The notes beneath the pieces were generated by a model. It searched no databases and was not told where the DNA came from. It worked only from the letters and a program-made list of their open reading frames with translations. 64,000 nucleotides of DNA from an uncultured Tenacibaculum sp. (GTDB lineage Bacteria; Bacteroidota; Bacteroidia; Flavobacteriales; Flavobacteriaceae): the NCBI RefSeq assembly GCF_947498805.1, contig NZ_CANMLT010000002.1:434001-498000 (forward strand). The letters are read 5' to 3'. Positions within the stretch are counted from its first letter, which is position 1. Each line of letters starts with the position of its first letter. Both the position numbers and the translations under genes were made by a program. Shown piece after piece: positions 1-10,448 of this stretch.

Positions 1-1
1 T

Positions 2-703
2 GCAGTTGCAATTCTATTAGCTTTTTTAATAGTAAAATTTGTTCCATTGAAAATGAGATGGTTAGTATCTATTTTATTATTAGTAGCTTCAGGTTTTTTA
101 GCTTATAAAATTTATGGAGGTATTATGGAACCGATATACTTTAACAAAGATAAAAAAGTACGTTACGCTAAAGTTATTGAAAACTTAAAGTTAATTCGTG
201 ATGCTCAAGTTAAGTTCAATGAAGCAAAAGGAACTTATGCTAAAGATAAAAACCAATTAATTAATTTTATCCAAAATGACTCTTTAGCTATTACTGAAGC
301 TAGGAATGAGCAAAAGACTGTTGAATTAGGTGGTGGTATTACTAAAGAAATTTCTGTAAGAGTAATTGATACTGTAGACTATGAGCCTGCTTCAAAATAT
401 TTCGAAGGAAAAGATTTACAAGCAATCTTTAAAGTACCTGGAACTGACGTTGAATTTCAGATGGCTACAGGAACTGTTGAAAAGGTAGCTGGATTAAATG
501 TACCAGTATTCGAAGCTAAGGTTAGTAAAAAGCCTATTTTAAAAGGAATGAATCCTTCTTTAATTAAGCAAGAATTAGAAGCTGTTGAAACTGATCAAAT
601 TAAAGGAGAATTTGTATCTGTAGGTTCTTTAACTGAAGTAACTACTGGTGGTAACTGGCCTCCATACTACGATAAAGGAGAGAAAGTTGCAAAAGAAGAG
701 TAG
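2..703 (+). CDS. Membrane-anchored hypothetical protein (5' end outside window)
   Basis: The frame is open from the first bases of the window, so the true start lies upstream; the first candidates inside are TTG at 47 and ATG at 53. The visible N-terminus holds two hydrophobic stretches separated by a short basic turn (ending near position 125). After that comes a soluble, charged region of about 190 residues with mixed alpha/beta composition and no motif I recognise. The protein is probably an inner-membrane anchored periplasmic or cytoplasmic protein. It overlaps the next gene (DUF3822) by 17 bases and is followed by rsmD, so the three look like one operon. Function unknown. Confidence 0.75.
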   Translation, partial: AVAILLAFLIVKFVPLKMRWLVSILLLVASGFLAYKIYGGIMEPIYFNKDKKVRYAKVIENLKLIRDAQVKFNEAKGTYAKDKNQLINFIQNDSLAITEARNEQKTVELGGGITKEISVRVIDTVDYEPASKYFEGKDLQAIFKVPGTDVEFQMATGTVEKVAGLNVPVFEAKVSKKPILKGMNPSLIKQELEAVETDQIKGEFVSVGSLTEVTTGGNWPPYYDKGEKVAKEE

Positions 704-1505
704 AAAAAAAAGCGTTATTGCGCAACATAAAAAATTATCCATCCAATTTAGTTTGGATGGATTTTCTTTTTGTATTACTAATGATGATACAGGAGAAATT
801 ATTGTTTTTACTGAGTATTCTTTTAAGAAACCTATTTCCTCACCAGAGCTTTTATTAACGAATCTAATAGAAGTTTTTAAGAAGGATGAAGATTTACAAC
901 ACGAATTCAAAACTGTATTTGCTGTACATCAAAACAACCTAAGCAGTTTAGTTCCTACTCTGTACTTTGACAGAAACAATTTAAAACCTTATTTAAAGTA
1001 TTCTGTAAAAACATTAGCTACGGATTTTATTACTTACGACGAAATTGAGAATATAGCGTCAAATAATATTTACATTCCTTATGTAAATATTAATAATTTT
1101 CTATTCCAAAATTTTGGAGAGTTTGAATATAAACATCATTCAACCGTTTTAATAGAAAAGTTACTAGACCTAACTACTAATAAAGAGAAACAATTTTATG
1201 TACATGTTTCTCATAACCATATAGACATTGTCGTTTGTAATAAGGAAACGCTATTCTTATACAATTCTTTTCCCTATAAAACCAAAGAAGATTTTTTATA
1301 CTATGTTTTGTTTACCGCAGAACAATTAGAAATGGATCCAGATAAATTACAACTGTATTTGATTGGAGAAATAGAAAAAGACTCTGAGTTATTTAATATT
1401 ACTTACAATTATGTTAGAAATGTTAACTTTTTAAATAAAGAGTCTAACTTTTTTGAAGGAAGTAACGAGTTTTCAAACCATTCAAATTTTATATTAGTTT
1501 CTTAA
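687..1505 (+). CDS. DUF3822 family protein
   Basis: A protein of about 272 residues that I recognise as the DUF3822 family, which is found in Bacteroidota and commonly sits directly before rsmD. The open frame reaches back to 648, but I chose TTG at 687 because a purine-rich AAGGAGA lies just upstream and homologues begin with a short basic segment (QKKSRKK) followed by the first beta strand. With this start the gene overlaps the previous stop by 17 bases and ends one base before rsmD. The sequence reads as a mixed alpha/beta soluble protein with no signal peptide and no clear catalytic motif. Its biochemical role is unknown; the tight coupling suggests a role connected to the neighbouring gene or only shared transcription. 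Confidence 0.85.
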   Translation: MQKKSRKKSVIAQHKKLSIQFSLDGFSFCITNDDTGEIIVFTEYSFKKPISSPELLLTNLIEVFKKDEDLQHEFKTVFAVHQNNLSSLVPTLYFDRNNLKPYLKYSVKTLATDFITYDEIENIASNNIYIPYVNINNFLFQNFGEFEYKHHSTVLIEKLLDLTTNKEKQFYVHVSHNHIDIVVCNKETLFLYNSFPYKTKEDFLYYVLFTAEQLEMDPDKLQLYLIGEIEKDSELFNITYNYVRNVNFLNKESNFFEGSNEFSNHSNFILVS

Positions 1506-1506
1506 A

Positions 1507-2049
1507 ATGAGAATAATTTCAGGAAAATATAAAAGTAAACGTATTACTGCACCAAAGAACTTACCTGTTCGACCTACTACGGATATGGCGAAAGAAGCCC
1601 TATTTAATATTTTAAATAATCTATTTTATTTCGAAGGAATTTCTGTTCTGGACTTATTTTCTGGAACTGGAAACATTAGTTATGAATTCGCTTCAAGAGG
1701 TACCGAAAATATTTATGCCGTAGATGCTCATTATGCTTGCATTAAGTTTATAAATCAAACTGCAAAAGACTTAGATGTAGACATTACCACTTTTAAAAGT
1801 GATGTGTATAAATTTCTAGGAAAAACTAATCTTAGTACAGATGTAATCTTTGCTGATCCTCCTTATGACTTTGAAGAAAATCAATTCTTAAAGATTGCTG
1901 ATCTTGTTTTTGAAAACAAACTATTAAATGAAGATGGCGTTTTAATTATTGAGCACTCTAAACAAACCAATTTAAGTGAGCATCCTCAATTTAGCTATGA
2001 AAAACGTTATGGAGGAAATGTTTTTAGTTTTTTTTCAGTAAATGTCTAA
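1507..2049 (+). CDS. rsmD: 16S rRNA (guanine(966)-N(2))-methyltransferase RsmD
   Basis: RsmD methylates guanine 966 of 16S rRNA in the small ribosomal subunit, using S-adenosylmethionine. The 180-residue length is normal for the family. The N-terminus has the usual RIISGKYKSKRI opening and the RPTTDMAKEALFNIL segment; SAM-binding motif I is DLFSGTG at residues 49-55, and the catalytic-type motif IV is DPPY at 117-120. The ATG start lies one base after the DUF3822 stop, so it is very likely translated from the same message. Nothing unusual is seen in the sequence. Confidence 0.96.
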   Translation: MRIISGKYKSKRITAPKNLPVRPTTDMAKEALFNILNNLFYFEGISVLDLFSGTGNISYEFASRGTENIYAVDAHYACIKFINQTAKDLDVDITTFKSDVYKFLGKTNLSTDVIFADPPYDFEENQFLKIADLVFENKLLNEDGVLIIEHSKQTNLSEHPQFSYEKRYGGNVFSFFSVNV

Positions 2050-2158
2050 AAATCAACACCTTTAAACGACAACTTACATTCATTTATCGAAAAAATGAAG
2101 TCTTTTCTATAATCAAACTTAATTTTGAAGTATTAAATATTCTTAAAACTTTGAAATT

Positions 2159-2440
2159 ATGGAATTTAGAATTAGACATATAAACGAAAACTCACTGAAA
2201 CTTTCTGGAGAACTTAATAAAAGCAGCTTGGAACTTTTTGAGTTTGTAACATATCAAGCACTTAATAAATACAGTAACTTAACCTTAGATATAAGTAAGG
2301 TTACTACTATTGACAAAGTAGCCATTGAAAGTATTCTTACTTTGTATAAACATTCATTAAAAAAAGAAAAAGTACTCTTATTTTATGGATATGGTGCAAA
2401 AGACATTTTAGACGAAATACATTATAAAAATATCGCTTAA
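2159..2440 (+). CDS. Small STAS-like protein
   Basis: A 93-residue soluble protein. The pattern of an N-terminal strand pair (LKLSGELNKSSLELFEF), a central strand LTLDISKVTTIDKVAIESI at about residues 40-58 and a following helix plus strand KEKVLLFYG is that of the STAS fold (anti-sigma-factor antagonist type). The family uses this fold for protein-protein regulation or, as in MlaB, in transporter complexes. The usual phosphorylated serine or threonine cannot be assigned with confidence. It stands alone, 109 bases after rsmD, and is closed by a strong bidirectional terminator. A second small STAS-like protein lies at 47978-48313. Confidence 0.6.
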   Translation: MEFRIRHINENSLKLSGELNKSSLELFEFVTYQALNKYSNLTLDISKVTTIDKVAIESILTLYKHSLKKEKVLLFYGYGAKDILDEIHYKNIA

Positions 2441-2442
2441 AT

Positions 2443-2477
2443 AAAAAAGCCATTGTAATATTACAATGGCTTTTTTA
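2443..2477. terminator. Bidirectional intrinsic terminator
   Basis: A perfect inverted repeat (AAAAAAGCCATTGTAAT and its complement) with T tracts on both strands lies between the convergent STAS-like gene and the ABC-F gene. It can serve both. Confidence 0.9.
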
Positions 2478-2498
2478 TTTATATAAGTTATCAAGTTA

Positions 2499-4166
<1,668 letters not shown>

Positions 4167-4260
4167 TTAAAAGAATTTGCAAGTAAATATTTAACAGTTT
4201 AAATTTGCGCGACTTAATTCTTTTAACAACGAATTAACACCCTAAAAGTAGCTAGATAAG

Positions 4261-4268
4261 TATTTTTG
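4261..4268 (+). promoter_or_regulatory. Promoter -7 element of the TlpA-like lipoprotein gene
   Basis: TATTTTTG matches TAnnTTTG exactly and lies 36 bases before the chosen ATG at 4305. A transcript starting about 7 bases downstream would exclude most alternative upstream starts. Confidence 0.5.
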
Positions 4269-4304
4269 AATGTTATTTGTTGATTGAAGTTGAAAACAGT
4301 GTTA

Positions 4305-5663
4305 ATGACTAGATACATATTACCCCTTCTTCTCCTAATTTTAGTAGGATGTAATGGTGCCAAAGAAGAAAAATTAACTTCATTTGGTGGTAAAATTATT
4401 AATCCTAAATCTAAATTTGTACTACTTACAGATCACGATAAATTTACTGATACTATTCCTTTAAAATCAGACAACACTTTTAACAGTAGATACAAAAATC
4501 TTAAAGAAGGATTGTACTTTTTTCAACACGGTCCTGAACACCAATATGTTTATATTGAACCAAAAGATAGTATTCTAATTCGTTTAAACACTTGGGATTT
4601 TGATGAGTCACTTGTTTTTAGCGGAGACAACGCAGAAAAAAACAATGCCTTAATTGAAATCTTTTTGGACAACGAGATCGATAAAAAATTCCTTTACGAA
4701 ACTTTTGAATTAAATTCTAATCTTCTAAAAGAAAAAACAGATTCGCTGTTACAAATAAAGGATACCTACTATAATAGTTATAAAAACAACTTTCCTGAAA
4801 CTTCAGAACGATTTTTAAGTTTATTAAAAATTGCTCTTACACACCAACCATATATTTTCTTAGAGAAATCAGCAATAAAAAACTGCTTAAAAAAGACTCC
4901 TGAAAAATTGGTTGATAACTATTTTGACTATAGAGAAAATGTAAATCGTTCTTTAGATTCCATTATGTTTTATTACCCGTATAATCAACTTGTAATAAGT
5001 AGTATTTATAATGATGTATATCAAAAAGGAGTTAGTCAAAATTCAGAAAACATCACACTGGAATTACTAAATAGTATCAATAGTAATATTAAAGATGAGC
5101 AAGTACGAAATAGATTATTGTTTAATACTACAGTTAAACATTTCTTTTCAGAAACCTGTAATTACAACAGTCAAAAAACATTGTATACCTTCTTTAAGTT
5201 TAGCACAAGTATTGATGATAAAAAGGAAATTCAGCGTTTGATAAACGACACCAAAAAAATAAAAAAAGGAGATCAACTTCCTTCTTTTGAGTTGATTGCT
5301 CCTACTGGAGAAATGGTTGATGTATCAAAGTTTTCAAAAGGTAAAAAGACTGTAATCTACTTTAAAAACCACAAGTTTTCTTCTGATGAATATGTTTCTT
5401 CAAGAATTAATCATCTTATCAAAACGAACCCAAAAATCAATTTCTTAATTGTAAATTCTTGTAAAAACGCTTCTTGTTTTACAAAGGATATTGACATTAA
5501 AAATCAAGTAAGACTTTCGGAAAATAGTAAAGCCAAAGAGTTTTTGTCGAGTAAATTTTCTAGAATGATTCTTGTAGATGAAAAAGGAATTGTTAAAAAC
5601 GGTTATACCAGTTTAAGCTCTGAAAAATTAAACGATCAAATAGCCAATTTAGAAAAACATTAG
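4305..5663 (+). CDS. TlpA/thioredoxin-like lipoprotein lacking the CxxC motif
   Basis: A predicted lipoprotein of 452 residues. I chose ATG 4305 over the in-frame TTG at 4284 because it gives a compact signal peptide (MTRYILPLLLLILVGC) with lipobox LVGC. The first 330 residues hold a DUF4369-like beta region and a helical middle, as in many Bacteroidota TlpA/ResA-like proteins. The C-terminal 120 residues start with GDQLPSFELIAPTGEMVDVS and look like a thioredoxin fold, but at the active site the sequence reads VIYFKNHKFSSDEY, with no CxxC. It probably no longer does thiol-disulfide exchange and may bind or scaffold. The gene is single, with its own promoter. Confidence 0.8.
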   Translation: MTRYILPLLLLILVGCNGAKEEKLTSFGGKIINPKSKFVLLTDHDKFTDTIPLKSDNTFNSRYKNLKEGLYFFQHGPEHQYVYIEPKDSILIRLNTWDFDESLVFSGDNAEKNNALIEIFLDNEIDKKFLYETFELNSNLLKEKTDSLLQIKDTYYNSYKNNFPETSERFLSLLKIALTHQPYIFLEKSAIKNCLKKTPEKLVDNYFDYRENVNRSLDSIMFYYPYNQLVISSIYNDVYQKGVSQNSENITLELLNSINSNIKDEQVRNRLLFNTTVKHFFSETCNYNSQKTLYTFFKFSTSIDDKKEIQRLINDTKKIKKGDQLPSFELIAPTGEMVDVSKFSKGKKTVIYFKNHKFSSDEYVSSRINHLIKTNPKINFLIVNSCKNASCFTKDIDIKNQVRLSENSKAKEFLSSKFSRMILVDEKGIVKNGYTSLSSEKLNDQIANLEKH

Positions 5664-5693
5664 ATTCATTCTTTCTGTTTATTTTATTTAACG

Positions 5694-5701
5694 TACTTTT
5701 G
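5694..5701 (+). promoter_or_regulatory. Promoter -7 element of the DEAD-box helicase gene
   Basis: TACTTTTG followed by CG matches the Bacteroidota -7 consensus. Transcription would start near 5708 and give a leader of about 85 bases. Confidence 0.65.
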
Positions 5702-5712
5702 CGCCGTCCAAA

Positions 5713-5770
5713 AATCTCCTTAACAGAGATTATAATTAAATATTAAGGAATTCATAGATGGGCATCTGTG
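5713..5770 (+). promoter_or_regulatory. Structured 5' leader of the DEAD-box helicase
   Basis: Seen directly: hairpin A pairs AATCTC (5713-5718) with GAGATT (5726-5731); hairpin C pairs CATAGAT (5753-5759) with ATCTGTG (5764-5770) around loop GGGC. A competing helix, TCCTTAA (5717-5723) with TTAAGGA (5743-5749), cannot form together with hairpin A. Whether this regulates translation, for example by temperature or by the helicase itself, is inference. Confidence 0.4.
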
Positions 5771-5791
5771 GATTCAATAAAATTCACATTT

Positions 5792-7603
5792 ATGTCTACA
5801 TTTATAGATTTAGGTTTACAAGAACCTATTAATAAGGCGTTGACTGATTTAGGTTACGAAACACCAACAGTTATTCAACAAAAAGCCATTCCTCAAATCA
5901 TTGCATCTACAGATGATTTAAAAGCATTTGCTCAAACAGGTACTGGTAAAACTGCAGCATTTAGTTTACCGATTATTGAATTGGCAGATCAGACCAATGC
6001 AAATACACAAGCTATTATTTTATCTCCAACACGTGAGTTAGCTGTTCAAATTGGAAAGAACATAGAAGATTTCTCTAAGTACTTACCAAACTTAAAAGTT
6101 GCTACGGTTTATGGTGGAGCTAACATAGAAGAACAAATTAGAAAGCTTAAAAGAGGGGTTCAAATTGTAGTAGGAACACCAGGTAGAACGGTTGATCTTA
6201 TCAAAAGAAGAGCTTTAAAATTAGGTAATGTTCAATGGCTAGTATTAGATGAAGCTGATGAAATGTTAAACATGGGCTTCAAGGATGAACTTGATCGAGT
6301 TTTAGAAGCGACTCCTGATAGCAAACAAACATTATTATTCTCTGCAACTTTTCCAAGAGAAGTAGAAGCTATTGCGAACAACTATATGAGTAATCCTGTT
6401 GAAATTACTTCAGGACAAAAAAATCAAGGTTCAGACAATGTTAGCCACGAATACTATTTAGTAAACGAAAAAACTCGTTACCCTGCCTTAAAAAGAGTTG
6501 CTGATTTAAATCCTAATATTTATGCAATTGTTTTCTGTAGAACGCGTAGAGAAACACAAGAAGTTGCAAATAATTTAATTAGAGACGGATACAACGCAGA
6601 TGCTTTACACGGTGATTTATCACAAGCTCAGCGTGATTCTGTGATGGAAAAATTCCGTAAAAAAAATATTCAAATATTAGTTGCTACCGATGTAGCTGCT
6701 CGTGGTTTAGATGTTAATAACCTAACGCATGTTATTAACCATAAATTACCAGATCAAATAGAAAACTATAACCACCGTAGTGGTAGAACTGGTAGAGCTG
6801 GAAACAAAGGAATTTCTATTGCTTTAGTTTCAAAAAAGGAACAAGGTAGATTACGTCCGATAGAACGAATTATAAAAAAGAAATTTGAGCATACCCCAGT
6901 TCCTTCGGGAAGTGAAATTTGTCAAAATCAATTATTTCATTTAATTGATAAAGTTCAAAATACAGAGGTTAATACGAATCAAATTGAAAGTTTTTTACCA
7001 AGTATTTATGATAAACTTGAAGATTTAAGTCGTGAAGAACTAATTCAAAAGTTCGTTTCATTAGAATTTAACACCTTCTTATCTTATTATGAAAACGCTC
7101 CTGATTTAAATAATTTATCATCAAGAGAGAATTCAAGAGGAAGATCTTCAAATGAAAACATGACTCGCTTCTTTATTAATATTGGTAGAAAAGACAAGTT
7201 AAATCCAGCGAAATTAATTGGATTAATCAATGATCAAAAGATTGGTGATAAAGTTGAGATTGGAGCTATTGATATTTTAGACACATTCTCTTTCTTTGAA
7301 ATCGACAAAAACTTTGAAGGTGATACCTTAGAAGCTTTTGCGGCTAATAGCCCTGATTTTAATGGTAGAAATGTAAACGTTGAAGTTACTAAAACTGATA
7401 GAGGAAGTGGCGGACGCGGACGCGGAAGAGGATCAAGAAGAGATGGTGGCAGAAGAGATGGAGGTCGAAAAGGTCAATTTAGCGGAAAAAGAAGAAGTAA
7501 CGACGAAACGCCTAGTAAAGGTTTTGGAAGAAGACGTAGTGAGAGTTCTAATAAAAAAGGACAGAATTCGGAAAACTTTAGTAGAAGACGTAGAAGAAGA
7601 TAA
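5792..7603 (+). CDS. DEAD-box ATP-dependent RNA helicase (DeaD/CsdA-like)
   Basis: RNA helicase of 603 residues that unwinds structured RNA, typically in ribosome assembly and cold adaptation. ATG 5792 was chosen over GTG 5768 because the family begins MSTFIDLGL. Motifs in order: Q motif around PTVIQQKAIP, Walker A AQTGTGKT at 47-54, GTPGR, DEAD at 153-156, SAT at 184-186, ARGLD, and HRSGRTGRAG. After the helicase core comes a DbpA-type RNA-binding domain (about residues 450-525), then a long basic, glycine/arginine-rich tail with RGRGRG and SRRRRRR that resembles RGG boxes. Own promoter and leader; ends at a bidirectional terminator. Confidence 0.96.
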   Translation: MSTFIDLGLQEPINKALTDLGYETPTVIQQKAIPQIIASTDDLKAFAQTGTGKTAAFSLPIIELADQTNANTQAIILSPTRELAVQIGKNIEDFSKYLPNLKVATVYGGANIEEQIRKLKRGVQIVVGTPGRTVDLIKRRALKLGNVQWLVLDEADEMLNMGFKDELDRVLEATPDSKQTLLFSATFPREVEAIANNYMSNPVEITSGQKNQGSDNVSHEYYLVNEKTRYPALKRVADLNPNIYAIVFCRTRRETQEVANNLIRDGYNADALHGDLSQAQRDSVMEKFRKKNIQILVATDVAARGLDVNNLTHVINHKLPDQIENYNHRSGRTGRAGNKGISIALVSKKEQGRLRPIERIIKKKFEHTPVPSGSEICQNQLFHLIDKVQNTEVNTNQIESFLPSIYDKLEDLSREELIQKFVSLEFNTFLSYYENAPDLNNLSSRENSRGRSSNENMTRFFINIGRKDKLNPAKLIGLINDQKIGDKVEIGAIDILDTFSFFEIDKNFEGDTLEAFAANSPDFNGRNVNVEVTKTDRGSGGRGRGRGSRRDGGRRDGGRKGQFSGKRRSNDETPSKGFGRRRSESSNKKGQNSENFSRRRRRR

Positions 7604-7621
7604 TTCTTTATTCAACATAAT

Positions 7622-7656
7622 AAAAAAAGCACCTGTTTTCACAGGTGCTTTTTTTT
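7622..7656. terminator. Bidirectional intrinsic terminator
   Basis: The inverted repeat AAAAGCACCTGT/ACAGGTGCTTTT with T tracts on both sides separates the convergent helicase and symporter genes. Confidence 0.9.
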
Positions 7657-7675
7657 ATTATGTACATAGTATTCA

Positions 7676-9478
7676 CTACAAGAAATTCACCTTAATTTTC
7701 TTCCATAGCTTAAGTAATCCAAAAGCAGAAACTAAGGTTAAAACCGACAAACCTACAGCCAGCCCATAATTTCCATATATCCAATTACCTGTTGCAAAAA
7801 GGCAACTAAAGACTAAAACGCATCCTATAAAGACGGCTAATAACCCATCTGTTAAATTAGTGCTTACCTCCTTCTCTTCTATTATTATTCCCTGATCCTT
7901 AGCACTACTTAAAACCGGTTTCCACCCTTCCTTTTTAGGCTGAATCTTATTGTAAAACTCAATCAATACCTTATCATCTTCTGGCTTTGTTAAAATAGTT
8001 ACTAACACCCAAACAAGTGTTGTAAGTAATACTACCAATGGAAATTGCCAATAACTCTCAAATAATCCCTCTGCTCCAAACAAATATTCAGAATTATAAT
8101 GAAAAATTAATGAGAATATTCCTGAAGCTAACATTGCCGATATCTCACTCCATGCATTAATTCGCCACCAAAACCAACGTAATAGAAAGATCAATCCAGT
8201 ACCTGCTCCAAACATTAAGATGAACTTAAAGATTTCCAATGCATTTGTAAATGACAATGCTAGTATTGCACTAAAAATCATTAAAACCACTGTAGACAGC
8301 TTCCCTACATTTACCAACGTTTTTTCAGATGCGTTTGGGTTAACATTCTGTTTGTAAAAATCGTTTACTATATATGATGCACCCCAGTTTAAATGTGTAG
8401 AGATTGTACTCATATAGGCAGCTATCAGTGAAGTTAACACTATTCCTGCTAAACCTTCAGGTAAGTACGTTAACATTGCTGGATATGCCAAATCATGTCC
8501 TAATTTACTATCTGAAACATTTGGAAACGCTTCTTTTATACTTGCTAAATCTGGAAACACTACTAATGAAGCTAGTGCAACAATAATCCATGGCCATGGA
8601 CGTAATGCATAGTGTAAAATATTAAAGAAAAAAGTAGCACCTATTGCGTGGTTTTCATCTTTTGAAGCCAACATTCTTTGTGCTATATATCCACCTCCTC
8701 CAGGTTCTGCTCCAGGATACCAAGCACTCCACCATTGCACCGCCAAAGGAATTATAAAAATTGAAATTAATAATTCTTTATTGCTAAAATCTGGTAAAAT
8801 AGATAGTTTATCTGTTACGTTTGGGTGGGTTAATAAATTTCCTAATCCATCAACTTCTGGATGATTTACAGATACCACCGCTGCTCCTATTGCTCCAATC
8901 ATTGCTACGAAAAACAATAAAAAATCGGTATAAACCACTCCTTTAAAACCTCCTAATGCACTAAATGCAACTGTTACTACTGAAGCTATTCCTATGGTCT
9001 GAATAGGTGATAATCCAAGCATTACTTCTCCAATTTTAATAGCAGCTAAAGTTACTCCTGCCATTGCCAATACATTGAAAAATACACCTAAATATAATGA
9101 TCGAAAACCTCTTAAAAACTTTGCTGGTTTTCCCCCATATCTAAGCTCATAAAACTCTAAATCTGTTGTTACTTTACTCTTTCTCCATAGTTTAGCATAT
9201 ATGAAAACGGTTAACATTCCCGTTAACAAGAAAGCCCACCAAACCCAGTTACCTGAAACTCCATTTGTTCTAACAATGTCTGTTACTAAATTAGGTGTAT
9301 CTGTTGAAAAAGTTGTTGCCACCATAGATACTCCTAACAACCACCAAGGCATATTTCTTCCAGATAAAAAATACTCAGAAGTACTTTGTTTAGATTTCTT
9401 GGAAACCCAAATTCCGATTCCTAAAGTAATACTGAAAAAAATGAAAATAAAAGCGTAGTCAATCGAAGTTAAATTCAT
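7676..9478 (-). CDS. Sodium:solute symporter (SSF family)
   Basis: An inner-membrane transporter of 600 residues with about 13 predicted membrane segments. I chose the ATG that gives MNLTSIDYAF rather than an upstream one, since SSF proteins begin with such a short periplasmic N-terminus. Family marks are the SEYFLSGRNMPWW segment after helix 1, the conserved ATTFSTDTPN in helix 2, the GGFKGVVYTD region, and a C-terminal part with extra helices. Substrate cannot be read from the sequence. It is divergent from a nucleotidyltransferase and a NahK-like kinase, so an amino sugar is a plausible substrate; this is inference from context. Confidence 0.9.
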   Translation of the reverse strand: MNLTSIDYAFIFIFFSITLGIGIWVSKKSKQSTSEYFLSGRNMPWWLLGVSMVATTFSTDTPNLVTDIVRTNGVSGNWVWWAFLLTGMLTVFIYAKLWRKSKVTTDLEFYELRYGGKPAKFLRGFRSLYLGVFFNVLAMAGVTLAAIKIGEVMLGLSPIQTIGIASVVTVAFSALGGFKGVVYTDFLLFFVAMIGAIGAAVVSVNHPEVDGLGNLLTHPNVTDKLSILPDFSNKELLISIFIIPLAVQWWSAWYPGAEPGGGGYIAQRMLASKDENHAIGATFFFNILHYALRPWPWIIVALASLVVFPDLASIKEAFPNVSDSKLGHDLAYPAMLTYLPEGLAGIVLTSLIAAYMSTISTHLNWGASYIVNDFYKQNVNPNASEKTLVNVGKLSTVVLMIFSAILALSFTNALEIFKFILMFGAGTGLIFLLRWFWWRINAWSEISAMLASGIFSLIFHYNSEYLFGAEGLFESYWQFPLVVLLTTLVWVLVTILTKPEDDKVLIEFYNKIQPKKEGWKPVLSSAKDQGIIIEEKEVSTNLTDGLLAVFIGCVLVFSCLFATGNWIYGNYGLAVGLSVLTLVSAFGLLKLWKKIKVNFL

Positions 9479-9489
9479 GAAGTTAAATT

Positions 9490-9497
9490 TAGTTTTG
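9490..9497 (+). promoter_or_regulatory. Promoter -7 element of the nucleotidyltransferase-kinase operon
   Basis: TAGTTTTG is an exact TAnnTTTG match in the 70-base divergent region, 51 bases before the ATG at 9549. Confidence 0.5.
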
Positions 9498-9548
9498 ACC
9501 AAAATAATCAATCAATTTAAATTATATTCACCTTTTAAAATAAAAATT

Positions 9549-10448
9549 ATGATTCTTGTAATTCTTGCAGCGGGATTGGGAAGCAGATATGGCGGATTGA
9601 AACAAGTAGATGCCGTTAGTGATCAAAATGAAGCTATTATTGATTTCTCTATCTATGACGCCATACAATGTGGTTTTAAAAAAGTTGTTTTTATCGTTCG
9701 AAAAGAAATACTAGATACCTTAAAAAACTCCTATAGCCATAAATTAAAGAATCTAATTGATATTGAATTTGTTTGTCAAGAGATAACCGATGTTCCTTCT
9801 GAATTTATAAACCCCAACCGAAAAAAACCTTGGGGTACTGCACATGCACTTCTAGTTGCTAAAGATACTATTGACAGCAATTTTTGCGTCATAAATGCTG
9901 ATGACTTTTATGGTAGGTCATCTTTTAGTAAAATGGCTGTTTTTTTTGCAAACACCCTACAAAATACGAATACATATGCAATGATTGGTTTTAGAATTAA
10001 AAATACGCTTTCTAAGAGCGGAAGTGTTTCAAGAGGTGAATGTACCTTAGATAATGATGGGAATTTGAAACAAGTGATTGAAAGAACTAATATTTCCGCT
10101 ATTCAAAAACGTATTGTATACATTGATAATAATCAAGAAAAAGAAATTGAAGAAAACACATTAGTTTCAATGAATTTTTGGGGCTTTACTCCTACTATAT
10201 TTGAAGAACTAGAACCACTCTTTTATCAATTTTTAAAAGAAAATCATTTAACAGAAAAAAATGAATTCTACTTACCTACAGTTGTAAATCATCTACTTAA
10301 AAAGAATAATACTTCTGTTAAAGTGATTGAAACCGATGCTAACTGGATGGGAGTTACTTATAAAGAAGATAAAGCAGCGGTAGTCTCACAAATTACTTCT
10401 TATAAAAAAGAAGGTATATATCCTTTAAACTTATGGAACAAGAATTAA
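9549..10448 (+). CDS. Sugar-phosphate nucleotidyltransferase (NTP transferase family)
   Basis: A 299-residue enzyme of the NTP_transferase superfamily that joins a sugar-1-phosphate to a nucleotide. The start at ATG 9549 gives MILVILAAGLGSRYGGLKQ, the canonical nucleotide-binding loop. The INADDFYG segment holds the metal-binding aspartates. The open frame extends upstream into a promoter, so longer versions are unlikely. It overlaps the following kinase gene by 16 bases (10433-10448), which indicates translational coupling: the kinase would make the sugar-1-phosphate and this enzyme would activate it. The exact sugar and nucleotide are not determined; MurU/GlmU-like roles are possible. Confidence 0.85.
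   Translation: MILVILAAGLGSRYGGLKQVDAVSDQNEAIIDFSIYDAIQCGFKKVVFIVRKEILDTLKNSYSHKLKNLIDIEFVCQEITDVPSEFINPNRKKPWGTAHALLVAKDTIDSNFCVINADDFYGRSSFSKMAVFFANTLQNTNTYAMIGFRIKNTLSKSGSVSRGECTLDNDGNLKQVIERTNISAIQKRIVYIDNNQEKEIEENTLVSMNFWGFTPTIFEELEPLFYQFLKENHLTEKNEFYLPTVVNHLLKKNNTSVKVIETDANWMGVTYKEDKAAVVSQITSYKKEGIYPLNLWNKN

Noticed and set aside
7380..7769. Open frame in another phase over the 3' end of the helicase gene
   Set aside because: Low-complexity acidic product caused by the GGA/AGA-rich tail; it runs through the terminator.
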